This document shows positions 1 to 8,423 of a DNA stretch of 48,557 bases, in pieces (position 1 is the first letter of the stretch; every line of letters begins with the position of its first letter). The stretch comes from an uncultured Bacteroidaceae bacterium (GTDB taxonomy: Bacteria > Bacteroidota > Bacteroidia > Bacteroidales > Bacteroidaceae), in the NCBI GenBank assembly GCA_905234745.1, contig CAJOJD010000002.1, forward strand, positions 166,049 through 214,605, read 5' to 3'. The notes below the pieces were generated by a model, which had not been told where the DNA came from, ran no database searches, and worked only from the letters and a program-made list of their open reading frames with translations. The position numbers were made by a program, and so were the translations under genes.

Positions 1-433
1 CGGTCTGCAGGACGATGAGGAGGGTATCGTACTTCCCAAGACCGTCGAGAAGGGCTGGATCATCAAGAACATCGATGAGGACGGCAAGAAGCGATACGAC
101 TTCCAGTTCACCAACAAACGCGGATACAAGGTTACCATAGAGGGTCTGTCCGAGAAGTTTGACAAGGAATACTGGAACTACGCCAAGCTGATCTCAGGCG
201 TACTCCGTTACCAGATGCCAATTGACCTCTGCATCAAGCTCATCGGCTCTCTGGACCTTGGATCTGAGAATATCAACAACTGGAAAAACGGTGTGGAACG
301 CGCCCTCAAGAAATACGTTCAGGACGGCACCGCCGTCAAGGGCGAGAAGTGCTCCGTCTGCGGAAGCGAATCCCTGGTCTACCAGGAGGGCTGCTTGATC
401 TGCAAGAACTGCGGCTCCTCCCGCTGCGGATAA
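1..433 (+). CDS. nrdJ: Adenosylcobalamin-dependent ribonucleoside-diphosphate reductase, C-terminal part (partial)
   Basis: The open frame runs in from the left edge (reading from base 2) and ends at TAA 431-433, giving about 143 residues of a C-terminus. It holds the lysine-rich linker and the pattern K-C-S-V-C-G ... C-L-I-C-K-N-C-G, a paired CxxC zinc-ribbon-like tail found at the end of class II (B12-dependent) ribonucleotide reductases. The enzyme makes deoxyribonucleotides from ribonucleotides using adenosylcobalamin and does not need oxygen, which suits an anaerobe. The catalytic barrel lies outside the window, so the assignment rests on the tail only. A perfect hairpin follows the stop. 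Confidence 0.85.
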   Translation, partial: GLQDDEEGIVLPKTVEKGWIIKNIDEDGKKRYDFQFTNKRGYKVTIEGLSEKFDKEYWNYAKLISGVLRYQMPIDLCIKLIGSLDLGSENINNWKNGVERALKKYVQDGTAVKGEKCSVCGSESLVYQEGCLICKNCGSSRCG

Positions 434-454
434 GAAAAGCCAACCGACCAAAAG

Positions 455-483
455 AAATAAGGCCCTCAACCTGGGCCTTATTT
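455..483. terminator. Bidirectional terminator between nrdJ and folB
   Basis: Perfect 11-bp inverted repeat AAATAAGGCCC (455-465) and its complement (473-483) around a 7-base loop, with A-rich and T-rich flanks. It lies between convergent nrdJ and folB and touches the folB stop codon (483-485), so it probably ends both transcripts. Confidence 0.8.
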
Positions 484-851
484 CATTTTGAAGCAGTAAG
501 AGTAAAACCTGACGCCGAGCAAGGAACCCCCACCGGAGGATGCTCCTTACTAACAGTGACAGTAACTTTATTAATTGAAGGGAAACCATCCAGAAGCGAT
601 TTGGCAATACGACCTGCAACATGTTCAATTAATGAGGATCGTATCTGCATCTGTTCCTTCACGACATCCGTCACCATTGCATAATTGATAGTTCCATTCA
701 AATCATCCGTCTGGACTGCAACAGTTGCATCTGTAGTTATAACAACATCCACAGTGAACCATCCACCCACAACAGTCTCCTGAGCCTCGGCACCATGATA
801 TGCATAAAATCTCAGGTTCTTGAGTGTAATATATTGTTCCTTAATTATCAT
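483..851 (-). CDS. folB: Dihydroneopterin aldolase FolB
   Basis: About 122 residues. It catalyses retro-aldol cleavage of 7,8-dihydroneopterin to 6-hydroxymethyl-dihydropterin in folate synthesis. The N-terminal I-x-L-K-N-L-R-F-Y-A-Y-H-G motif and the downstream I-N-Y-A stretch are typical of FolB, and the length fits. I chose the ATG at 851, directly before I-I-K-E-Q-Y-I-T-L, because family members start there; an in-frame ATG at 872 would add seven atypical residues (S-K-L-F-C-C) and sits beside a palindromic repeat. The FolP partner is elsewhere in this window (28.6-29.4 kb). The gene faces nrdJ and is separated from the upstream transporter by a structured repeat. Confidence 0.9.
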   Translation of the reverse strand: MIIKEQYITLKNLRFYAYHGAEAQETVVGGWFTVDVVITTDATVAVQTDDLNGTINYAMVTDVVKEQMQIRSSLIEHVAGRIAKSLLDGFPSINKVTVTVSKEHPPVGVPCSASGFTLTASK

Positions 852-877
852 ACAGCAGAAAAGTTTGCTCATTGCAC

Positions 878-1042
878 GGAATTTCCGGGGAATTGGCAGT
901 CAAAACCATAGACGCCCATGTCTCTGTGAATGGGAGGGGCCCCTTTTTCGCGATAGCGAAAATAAAAAAGGTCATACCATTGGCCAATGGACAATGGGAT
1001 AGCGCGAAGCGCGTAGTTTTGACGTCAATCCCCGGAAATTCC
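878..1042. repeat. Palindrome-rich intergenic repeat element, copy 1
   Basis: An imperfect terminal inverted repeat (878-906 and 1016-1042, sharing GTTTTGAC and CCCCGGAAATTCC) encloses about 110 bp packed with smaller palindromes: GGGGCCCC, TTTTCGC-GATA-GCGAAAA, the 14-bp perfect palindrome CCATTGGCCAATGG at 977-990, and GCGCGAAGCGCG. It carries no convincing gene; the short open frames across it look incidental. The 17-base segment at 1013-1029 recurs exactly at 22294-22310 in a second structured intergenic region. The element sits just after the stop of the minus-strand transporter gene. It may be a MITE- or REP-like element; no transposase is nearby. Confidence 0.6.
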
Positions 1043-1046
1043 CCCA

Positions 1047-2504
1047 CTATACTTGAATAGGCTTATATTTAGGAACTAGTAACTTCATTACAGTCCAGCC
1101 GATAAGATAAGCCACGGCGCAGATGCAGAACACAATCATATAGCCTGCTTCCTTACCCTCGAATCCCAGGAATGTAAAAGCCGATCCCAAAGCAGCGCTC
1201 TTGGTAAACAGCATACCTGCACCCTTATTTATCATGAACGATGCCAGACCGCCCATTGTAGTACCAACGCCTGTAATTGTTCCGATAGTTGACTTTGGAA
1301 ACATATCACCAATGGTTGAATAGAGGTTTGCCGACCAAGCCTGATGACCCGCACCGGCCAGACCGATGATGATTGCAGGGAACCAGGCGCTGTACTTACC
1401 CAAAGGCTGAGCAAAGAGTGCCAGCAACGGGAAGAATGCGAATATCAGCATAGCCTTCATACGACCCGAATAAGGCTCCATACCCTTCTTCTCAACAAAC
1501 AGCTTGGGCAGATATCCGCCACCAATACTTACCACAGTAACAATCAGATAAAGCACGAATATCAAAAGGATAGCCTCCTTTGAGTCCGAACGGTAACCAT
1601 ACTGGTCACTGAAATAAGCCGGAGCCCAGAACAGGAAGAACCACCAGACACCGTCGGTAAAGAACTTACCGCAGATGAAAGCCCAAGTCTGACGGAAAGA
1701 GAAGCACTTGAAGAAAGGAATTGACTTCTCCTCCTTCTGGGGTTCTGCAGCCTTGACAGCCTCAAGTTCGGCAGCATCGTCCTGATGTATGTATTCAAGT
1801 TCCGCCTGGTTCACGTACTTTGACTTCTCGGGTTTCTGATACAAGAAGAACCAGAAGAACATCCATACAAAGCCCAGGGCACCAATGATTATGAATGCCA
1901 TCTCCCAGCCCCACTTGGCTGCCAGAGGCGGAATACATGCCGGAGCCGCCAGAGCACCCACCGATGCACCTGCATTGAATATTGATGTTGCGAACGCGCG
2001 GTCCTTCTTGGGAAAATACTCGGCAGTAACCTTGATGGCTGCGGGGAAGTTTCCTGACTCACCGAGAGCCAGCACAGCACGGCAGAATATGAACATGTAT
2101 ACCGATACTGTGGATATTATCAGCATGATATCGGCCGAGTTACGGGCAGCCTCCATGGAATCCACACCGGCCCACTTGAGAGATGCCCAACCGCAGGCAG
2201 CATGCATGCAGGCACCTACTGACCAGATGAAGATGGCCCAAAGATAGCCCTTGCGTGTGCCCAGCCAGTCAATGAACTTGCCGCTGAAAAGGCATGCTAC
2301 GGCATAAAAAATGGAAAAGAAACCTGTAATAGAACCGTACTGGCTGTCAGTCCAGTGGAAATCGGCCGAAATAAAATCCTTCCATGTAAGTGAAAGCACC
2401 TGACGGTCCAGGTAATTGACTGTTGTGGCCACAAACAGGAGGGCGCACAAAACCCAACGGAAGTTTGTCATCCGCTGAGCCGATGTTGATTTTGCAGTTG
2501 TCAT
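1047..2504 (-). CDS. MFS transporter, hexuronate (ExuT)-like anion:cation symporter family
   Basis: A 485-residue polytopic inner-membrane protein with about 12 hydrophobic segments. The N-terminal N-Y-L-D-R-Q-V-L-S-L motif in helix 1, the F-S-G-K-F-I-D-W-L-G-T-R-K-G loop after helix 2 and the F-P-A-A-I-K-V-T-A-E-Y-F-P region are typical of the ACS branch of the major facilitator superfamily (hexuronate/sugar-acid transporters such as ExuT). Substrate is inferred only from the family: a sugar acid such as glucuronate or galacturonate, taken up with a cation. The start is 16 bp after the stop of murF-alr, so the two may be co-transcribed, although no functional link is obvious. Confidence 0.8.
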   Translation of the reverse strand: MTTAKSTSAQRMTNFRWVLCALLFVATTVNYLDRQVLSLTWKDFISADFHWTDSQYGSITGFFSIFYAVACLFSGKFIDWLGTRKGYLWAIFIWSVGACMHAACGWASLKWAGVDSMEAARNSADIMLIISTVSVYMFIFCRAVLALGESGNFPAAIKVTAEYFPKKDRAFATSIFNAGASVGALAAPACIPPLAAKWGWEMAFIIIGALGFVWMFFWFFLYQKPEKSKYVNQAELEYIHQDDAAELEAVKAAEPQKEEKSIPFFKCFSFRQTWAFICGKFFTDGVWWFFLFWAPAYFSDQYGYRSDSKEAILLIFVLYLIVTVVSIGGGYLPKLFVEKKGMEPYSGRMKAMLIFAFFPLLALFAQPLGKYSAWFPAIIIGLAGAGHQAWSANLYSTIGDMFPKSTIGTITGVGTTMGGLASFMINKGAGMLFTKSAALGSAFTFLGFEGKEAGYMIVFCICAVAYLIGWTVMKLLVPKYKPIQV

Positions 2505-2520
2505 ATTTGTTTTAGGTTAG

Positions 2521-4989
2521 TTATTCGGTATAATAAACACGTTTCACGCGGATGGATACCGTCGATATGATCTCATACGGAATGGTACCCAGAATGTCCG
2601 ACAGTACATGAACCGGCAGGTTGGGGCCGAAAATCTCGACCGTATCACCCTCCTGGCAGTCTATGTCCGTGACATCGATCATGCATACGTCCATGCAGAT
2701 GTTACCTACGTAATAAGCCTTCTGACCATTCACGATACAGTAAGCCTTACCGTTACCCAGATGACGGTCCAGACCATCGGCATAGCCTATGGGAATGGCC
2801 GCGATACGGGAGTGCTTGGTTATCTTGCCCTTACGGCTGTAGCCCACAGTCTCACCCTTCTCCAACTCGCGGATCTGGAGAATGGTGGTCTTGAGCGTGC
2901 ATACCGTCTCAAGCGGCTGGTTATCCAACGGATTGATGCCGTAAAGTCCCAATCCCAGACGAACCATGTCGTAATGGACATCCGGGAAACGTTCTATTGC
3001 AGCCGAGTTGCAGATATGGCGCAGGATATGGTGCTTGAAAGCCGCCTGCAAAGTATCGGCCGCCTTGTTGAAACGTTCTATCTGAAGCTTGGTGAAATCA
3101 TCAAAATCCGGGCTGTCACTGCCTACAAAATGCGAGAATACCGAGCAGGGTATCACTGCAGTCTGTTTCTGCAGACGATGTACAAGTTCCGGCATGTCAT
3201 CGGGAGCAAATCCCAGACGGTGCATGCCTGTATCTATCTTGATATGGATGGGGAAATTGGTCACACCGTTGTGCTCGGCGGCACGGATAATCATCTCCAG
3301 AAGATGGAAACTGTATACCTCGGGCTCCAGCTTGTAGTCAAACAGGGTACCGAATGATGTCCGTTCCGGATTCATGACCATGATGCTGGTTGTGATTCCG
3401 GCCTTGCGCAGCTCGGCGCCCTCGTCGGCAACGGCTACTGCCAGATAATCCACCAGTCGGTCCTGAAGCGTCTTGGCCACCTCTATTGAACCTGCTCCAT
3501 AGGCCGATGCCTTTACCATGCAGACTATACCCGTATCTATCTTGAGCATGCCACGGAAACGGTCCAGGTTATCGGCCATTGCCTGCAGGTTGACCTCCAG
3601 GATAGTTTCATGGACCTTGAGTTCCAGACGTTCGGCAATGCGGTCAAATTCATAGATTCGGGCGCCCTTGATCAGGATCAGTTCGTTATGGAAACTCTTC
3701 ATCACGTCTGATTTCAGGAAATCATCGGTGGTATTGAAGAAATATTTCTCCTGTACGTCAAACCGCTTCTTCTCGGACGATATATCCTCGCCAATGCCTA
3801 TCAGTTTGGTAATGCCACGGCTCTCAACCAGCTGGGCGACCCTGCGGTACAGTTCGTGGACGGACCAGCCCGACTGAAGGATATCGGACAGGATAAGTGT
3901 ACGGCTACGCTGCTTGTCATCCTGACGGCGGGCCATGAAATCCAAAGCGATACCAAGTGACGATATGTCCGAATTGTAACTGTCATTGATGATTATGCAT
4001 CCCTGTTTGCCGTCCTTGACCTCAAGACGCATGGCAAGCGGTTCCAGCTGGGCCATACGCTCGGTAATCTTCTCGGGCGGTACCATCAGGTATATACACA
4101 CCGCCAGGCAGTGGAGCGCATCCTCAATCGATGCGTCGTCTATGAACGGGATGGTGAACTTGTTTTCAAGACCGATGTATCGGTATGTGATCTCCGTGGA
4201 GTTCTCGCCCTTTACGACCGATGAAATATAAAGCGGCTTGTCCTGGTTCTTGCGTGACCACGCAATCTCGCGGGCAGTTATAATGGACTTGTCCACACAA
4301 CTCTGTATCAGGTCGTTGTCGCCGTTATATATAACCACGTCACAGTCCTGGAACAGACGCAGTTTCTCAACGCACTTGTCCTGAAGGGACTGGAAATTCT
4401 CCTGATGTGCGAGTCCGATGTTTGATATCACGCCAATGGTAGGCTTGATTATCTTCCAGAGCTGACGCATCTCGTCCTTCTTGGAGATGCCGGCCTCAAA
4501 AATACCTATCTCGGACTGCTTGTTCAACAGCCATACCGAAAGCGGCACGCCTATCTGCGAATTATAGCTCTTGGGAGAACGGGTTACGGCATAGTCCGGT
4601 TCCAGCAACTGATAGAGCCACTCCTTGATTATGGTCTTGCCGTTACTTCCGGTCACTCCTATGACAGGAATGTCAAAGTTCTTGCGGTGTGCGGCAGCCA
4701 ATGTCTGCAAGGCGGCGAGCGTATCCTTTACGAGAAGGAAATTGGACTCCTCATAATCCCCCATGTTGTCGGGCAGATAGCTCACTACAAAATTCCTTAC
4801 ACCACGTTTGTAAAGGTCACGGATATAGTTATGGCCGTCATTGCGTTTGGTTACAAGAGCAAAAAAGAGTGTCTCGGCCGGGAAACAGAGCGAACGGCTG
4901 TCGGTCAAGAGCCAGGATATTCTGGCTGGGCAGAAGCCATGCCTTTCGGCTCCGGTCATAGAGACAATATCGTCAATGGAATATGTCAT
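2521..4989 (-). CDS. Bifunctional MurF ligase / alanine racemase fusion
   Basis: 822 residues with two fused enzymes of peptidoglycan precursor synthesis. Residues 1 to about 455 are a MurF-like Mur ligase: ATP loop G-S-N-G-K-T at 114-119, S-Y-N-S-Q-I-G-V-P around 141-149, N-D-S-Y-N-S near 335-340. Residues about 458-822 are a fold-III alanine racemase with the PLP lysine in M-V-K-A-S-A-Y-G-A-G (Lys493), H-R-L-G-F and G-Y-A-D-G motifs. MurF adds D-Ala-D-Ala to the UDP-MurNAc-tripeptide; the racemase supplies D-Ala. The fusion is known in Bacteroidetes. A second, stand-alone murF lies at 30.0-31.3 kb, so the MurF half may be redundant or regulatory, though its ATP-loop lysine is kept. Confidence 0.93.
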   Translation of the reverse strand: MTYSIDDIVSMTGAERHGFCPARISWLLTDSRSLCFPAETLFFALVTKRNDGHNYIRDLYKRGVRNFVVSYLPDNMGDYEESNFLLVKDTLAALQTLAAAHRKNFDIPVIGVTGSNGKTIIKEWLYQLLEPDYAVTRSPKSYNSQIGVPLSVWLLNKQSEIGIFEAGISKKDEMRQLWKIIKPTIGVISNIGLAHQENFQSLQDKCVEKLRLFQDCDVVIYNGDNDLIQSCVDKSIITAREIAWSRKNQDKPLYISSVVKGENSTEITYRYIGLENKFTIPFIDDASIEDALHCLAVCIYLMVPPEKITERMAQLEPLAMRLEVKDGKQGCIIINDSYNSDISSLGIALDFMARRQDDKQRSRTLILSDILQSGWSVHELYRRVAQLVESRGITKLIGIGEDISSEKKRFDVQEKYFFNTTDDFLKSDVMKSFHNELILIKGARIYEFDRIAERLELKVHETILEVNLQAMADNLDRFRGMLKIDTGIVCMVKASAYGAGSIEVAKTLQDRLVDYLAVAVADEGAELRKAGITTSIMVMNPERTSFGTLFDYKLEPEVYSFHLLEMIIRAAEHNGVTNFPIHIKIDTGMHRLGFAPDDMPELVHRLQKQTAVIPCSVFSHFVGSDSPDFDDFTKLQIERFNKAADTLQAAFKHHILRHICNSAAIERFPDVHYDMVRLGLGLYGINPLDNQPLETVCTLKTTILQIRELEKGETVGYSRKGKITKHSRIAAIPIGYADGLDRHLGNGKAYCIVNGQKAYYVGNICMDVCMIDVTDIDCQEGDTVEIFGPNLPVHVLSDILGTIPYEIISTVSIRVKRVYYTE

Positions 4990-5014
4990 CTGGTCCTGTA
5001 AGTTTCTTGTTTGT

Positions 5015-5022
5015 CAAAGATA
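5015..5022 (-). promoter_or_regulatory. Candidate -7 promoter box for murF-alr
   Basis: TATCTTTG on the minus strand matches the Bacteroidetes TAnnTTTG box. It predicts transcription starting about 20 bases before the murF-alr ATG at 4989. No clear -33 TTTG is seen. Confidence 0.45.
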
Positions 5023-5117
5023 ACCATAATTCCTTTTATTTGTCACTCCATACCTCACACCATATTAAAAAATAGCAATATATACATAAATGAGAGATTA
5101 ATTCATACGATTTTTGG

Positions 5118-5125
5118 TACATTTG
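5118..5125 (+). promoter_or_regulatory. Candidate -7 promoter box for dxs
   Basis: TACATTTG matches TAnnTTTG. It predicts a transcript start near 5130, about 20 bases before the ATG at 5152, supporting that start. The -33 element is weak. The divergent murF-alr box lies about 100 bp away. Confidence 0.45.
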
Positions 5126-5151
5126 CCGTTTGAACAACAAAAGAAGTGAGG

Positions 5152-7089
5152 ATGCAGAACGCGCAAGAGGAACAACCGACAGTCAACCTACTCACAAACA
5201 TCGACTCCCCCGACGACCTTAAAAAGCTCAGTCCGGAGCAGTTACCGCAGGTTTGTGACGAGCTCAGACAGATGATAATAGACGAGCTCTCCCAAAACCC
5301 CGGACACTTTGGTTCAAGTCTGGGTACTGTCGAACTCACCGTGGCTCTGCATTATGTCTTCAATACCCCCGATGACCGTATCGTATGGGATGTAGGACAT
5401 CAGGCCTACGGACACAAGATCCTTACCGGACGCCGCGACCGTTTCTGCACCAACCGCAAACTGGGCGGACTGCGTCCCTTCCCGTCACCCGAGGAGAGTG
5501 AGTACGACACCTTTACCGCAGGACACGCATCGAACTCCATATCGGCCGCACTCGGTATGGCCGTGGCCGATAAGCGCAACGGCAACTCATCCCGCCGCGT
5601 AGTGGCAGTGATCGGCGACGGAGCCATGAGCGGAGGTCTTGCTTTCGAGGGCATAAACAACGCATCCATTACAGACAACGACCTGCTCATCATCCTCAAT
5701 GACAACGATATGAGCATCTCACAGAGCGTAGGCGGAATGCGCAGCTATCTGACACAGCTCCACACCTCACGCTCCTATAACAAATTCCGCTACTACGTAT
5801 CAAGGGCGCTTGACAAACTGGGCCTCATGAACGACCAGATGCGCCGCAATATCATACGCCGCAACAACCACATCAAGATAAAGCTCACCCATCAGAACAA
5901 TATGTTCGAGGGTATGGATATCCGTTATTTCGGCCCCGTAGACGGTCATAATGTCCAGAATCTGGTCCGTATCCTGAGCAATATCAAGAACATGCACGGT
6001 CCCAAGCTGCTGCATATAAAGACCGTCAAGGGCAAGGGCTACGAACCGGCCGAAAAGGACTCAGCCATCTGGCATGCCCCCGGACTCTTTGACAAGGTTA
6101 CCGGCGAGCGCATAGTACGTAACGGAAACGGTCAGCCGCCCCTGTTCCAGGACGTATTCGGCGAGACCCTCCTGGAACTCATGAAAGAGAACTCCAAAAT
6201 CATAGGAATAACCCCTGCAATGCCCATAGGCTGCAGCATGGATATACCCATGAAGGTCTATCCTGACCGTTGTTTCGACGTAGGCATAGCCGAGGGACAT
6301 GCAGTGACATTCTCCGGAGGTCTGGCCAAGGAGGGTATGATGCCGTTCTGCAACATCTACTCTTCATTCATGCAACGTGCCTACGACAACGTCATACACG
6401 ATGTCGCTATACAGAAACTCAATGTAGTTATCTGTCTGGACCGCGCCGGTCTGGTTGGTGAAGACGGCCCCACCCATCACGGAGCCTTTGACCTGGCTTT
6501 CCTGCGCCCCATCCCCAATCTGACAATAGCGTCACCGTATGACGAAATAGAGTTGCGCAACCTCATGTACACCGCCCAACTCCCCGACCAGGGACCATTC
6601 ATTATCCGATATCCGCGCGGCCGCGGCATTCTCCCGGACTGGCGCAAGCCTCTGGAGCCCGTTGTCATCGGCACCGGACGTAAGATCAAGGAGGGCGATG
6701 ATATCGCAATACTCTCCATCGGACCCATAGGCAATCTGGCGGAGCATGCAATAACCGCATGGGAGAAGGAGAGCGGAAAGACTGCCGCCCTCTATGACAT
6801 GCGTTTCCTCAAGCCTATTGACACTTCCATCTTAAGGGAAGTCGCAAAGAAATACAGCCGTATCATTACCATTGAGAACGGCGCGGTAACCGGAGGTTTG
6901 GGCACCGCCGTCGTTGAGTACATGGCCGATAACGGCTTCAACCCTGTTATCAGGCGTATGGGACTGCCTGACCGGTTCATCGAGCATGGTTCCACGCCTC
7001 AACTTCTGCATCTTTGTCATATTGATGAAGACGCAATCATCAGCACACTGCGTGAGCTGACTTCAGAACCCACAAAACAAGAACAATGA
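5152..7089 (+). CDS. dxs: 1-deoxy-D-xylulose-5-phosphate synthase
   Basis: About 645 residues, full length for the family. A thiamine-diphosphate enzyme that condenses pyruvate and glyceraldehyde 3-phosphate, the first step of the MEP isoprenoid pathway. Visible motifs: [11 protein letters not shown] near the N-terminus, the TPP/Mg motif [10 protein letters not shown] followed by N-D-N-D-M-S-I-S, and the transketolase region with [16 protein letters not shown] prefer ATG 5152; an in-frame GTG at 5146 would add two residues. The stop overlaps the trkA start (ATGA at 7086-7089), implying translational coupling. Confidence 0.96.
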   Translation: MQNAQEEQPTVNLLTNIDSPDDLKKLSPEQLPQVCDELRQMIIDELSQNPGHFGSSLGTVELTVALHYVFNTPDDRIVWDVGHQAYGHKILTGRRDRFCTNRKLGGLRPFPSPEESEYDTFTAGHASNSISAALGMAVADKRNGNSSRRVVAVIGDGAMSGGLAFEGINNASITDNDLLIILNDNDMSISQSVGGMRSYLTQLHTSRSYNKFRYYVSRALDKLGLMNDQMRRNIIRRNNHIKIKLTHQNNMFEGMDIRYFGPVDGHNVQNLVRILSNIKNMHGPKLLHIKTVKGKGYEPAEKDSAIWHAPGLFDKVTGERIVRNGNGQPPLFQDVFGETLLELMKENSKIIGITPAMPIGCSMDIPMKVYPDRCFDVGIAEGHAVTFSGGLAKEGMMPFCNIYSSFMQRAYDNVIHDVAIQKLNVVICLDRAGLVGEDGPTHHGAFDLAFLRPIPNLTIASPYDEIELRNLMYTAQLPDQGPFIIRYPRGRGILPDWRKPLEPVVIGTGRKIKEGDDIAILSIGPIGNLAEHAITAWEKESGKTAALYDMRFLKPIDTSILREVAKKYSRIITIENGAVTGGLGTAVVEYMADNGFNPVIRRMGLPDRFIEHGSTPQLLHLCHIDEDAIISTLRELTSEPTKQEQ

Positions 7090-8423
7090 AAATCGTTATT
7101 GCAGGAGCAGGAAATGTTGGTATACATCTGGCCAAACTTCTGGCAGGCGAAAACCAGGATATAGTCCTGATAGACGAGAGCCCCGAAAAACTGGCTCGTC
7201 TGGACTCAAGTTTTGACCTGCTCACCATCCAGGAATCACCGGTATCGCTTCACGGTCTCAAGGAGGCCGGCGCCGGCAGTGCAGACCTGTTTGTAGCGGT
7301 AACAACCGATGAGAGCCGCAATATCATTTCCGCACAGCTTGCCCATTATCTGGGAGCAAAGAAGACTGTGGCCAGAATCAACAACTATGAATATCTCCAA
7401 CCCAAGAACATGGAGTATTTCAACAGCATCGGACTGGATTCACTCATCTATCCGGAACTTCTGGCTGCCAAGGATATCGTAGACGGCATGAAACTGAGCT
7501 GGATCAGACAGTGGTGGGAATTTGCAGGCGGCGCCCTGGTCATGATGGGTATCAAACTGCGTGATAACGCACAGATCCTCAACAAGCCGCTGGCTGAACT
7601 TGGCACGGAACTGCCCTATCATATCGTAGCAATCCTGCGTGAGGGCGAAACCATCATCCCGAGCGGTAATGACACCATGCAGGCCGGTGATCTGGTCTAT
7701 TTCATGACAATGAAAAAGCACATCCCGCACATCCGCCGCATAGCCGGAAAGGAGGAACTTCCCGATGTACGCGATGTCATCATAATGGGTGGCAGCCGAA
7801 TAGCCGTACGCACCGCGCAACTCATGCCCGATTACATGAACCTCAAAATAATAGAGAGTGACATGGAGCGCTGCAACCGGCTCACCGAGCTTTGCGATGA
7901 CAAAGTCATGATTATAAACGGTGACGGCCGTGATCCCAGTCTGCTCATGAGCGAGGGAATACAGAATACCGAGGCTTTCGTAGCTCTGACTGACAACTCC
8001 GAGACCAATATCCTGGCCTGTCTGGCAGCCAAGCGTTTCGGTGTAACCAAAACTATAGCTGAGGTTGAGAACATCGACTATATCAATATGGCCGAGAAAC
8101 TGGATATCGGCACCGTAATCAACAAGAAGAAGATTGCAGCCAGCCATATCTACCAGATGATGCTCGATGCCGACGTTACCAATGTCAAGTGCCTGACATT
8201 CGCCAACGCCGATGTAGCCGAGTTCAACGTCAAAGAGGGCGCCAAGATAACCCGCAGCCAGGTAAAGGACATTTCCCTGCCGCGTGGAGTGACCATCGGC
8301 GGACTTATCCGGAACAAGGAGGCCATACTGGTTACCGGTAACACTCAGATACAGCCCGGCGACCACGTTGTGGTATTCTGTCTTGAAGGAATGATAAAGA
8401 CTATAGAGAAGTATTTCAATTGA
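7086..8423 (+). CDS. trkA: Trk potassium uptake regulatory subunit TrkA
   Basis: 445 residues with two RCK units, as expected for TrkA. The first begins with the dinucleotide-binding [13 protein letters not shown] followed by an acidic residue in V-L-I-D; the second begins near residue 230 with [11 protein letters not shown]. TrkA_C regions follow each. It is the cytosolic nucleotide-binding subunit that gates TrkH. The gene overlaps dxs by 4 bp and trkH by 4 bp, so subunit synthesis is probably coupled. Confidence 0.95.
   Translation: MKIVIAGAGNVGIHLAKLLAGENQDIVLIDESPEKLARLDSSFDLLTIQESPVSLHGLKEAGAGSADLFVAVTTDESRNIISAQLAHYLGAKKTVARINNYEYLQPKNMEYFNSIGLDSLIYPELLAAKDIVDGMKLSWIRQWWEFAGGALVMMGIKLRDNAQILNKPLAELGTELPYHIVAILREGETIIPSGNDTMQAGDLVYFMTMKKHIPHIRRIAGKEELPDVRDVIIMGGSRIAVRTAQLMPDYMNLKIIESDMERCNRLTELCDDKVMIINGDGRDPSLLMSEGIQNTEAFVALTDNSETNILACLAAKRFGVTKTIAEVENIDYINMAEKLDIGTVINKKKIAASHIYQMMLDADVTNVKCLTFANADVAEFNVKEGAKITRSQVKDISLPRGVTIGGLIRNKEAILVTGNTQIQPGDHVVVFCLEGMIKTIEKYFN

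Noticed and set aside
872-1060. Short open frames across the intergenic repeat near folB
   Set aside because: They cross palindromes and the terminal inverted repeats of the element, and have no family resemblance.
2608-3357. 249-codon plus-strand frame inside murF-alr
   Set aside because: Antisense to the racemase half, which is clearly the real frame; no domain or start context.
7440-8366. Long minus-strand open frame (308 codons) across trkA
   Set aside because: It is the shadow of a conserved TrkA coding frame; the translation shows no recognisable domain and it has no promoter or overlap logic.
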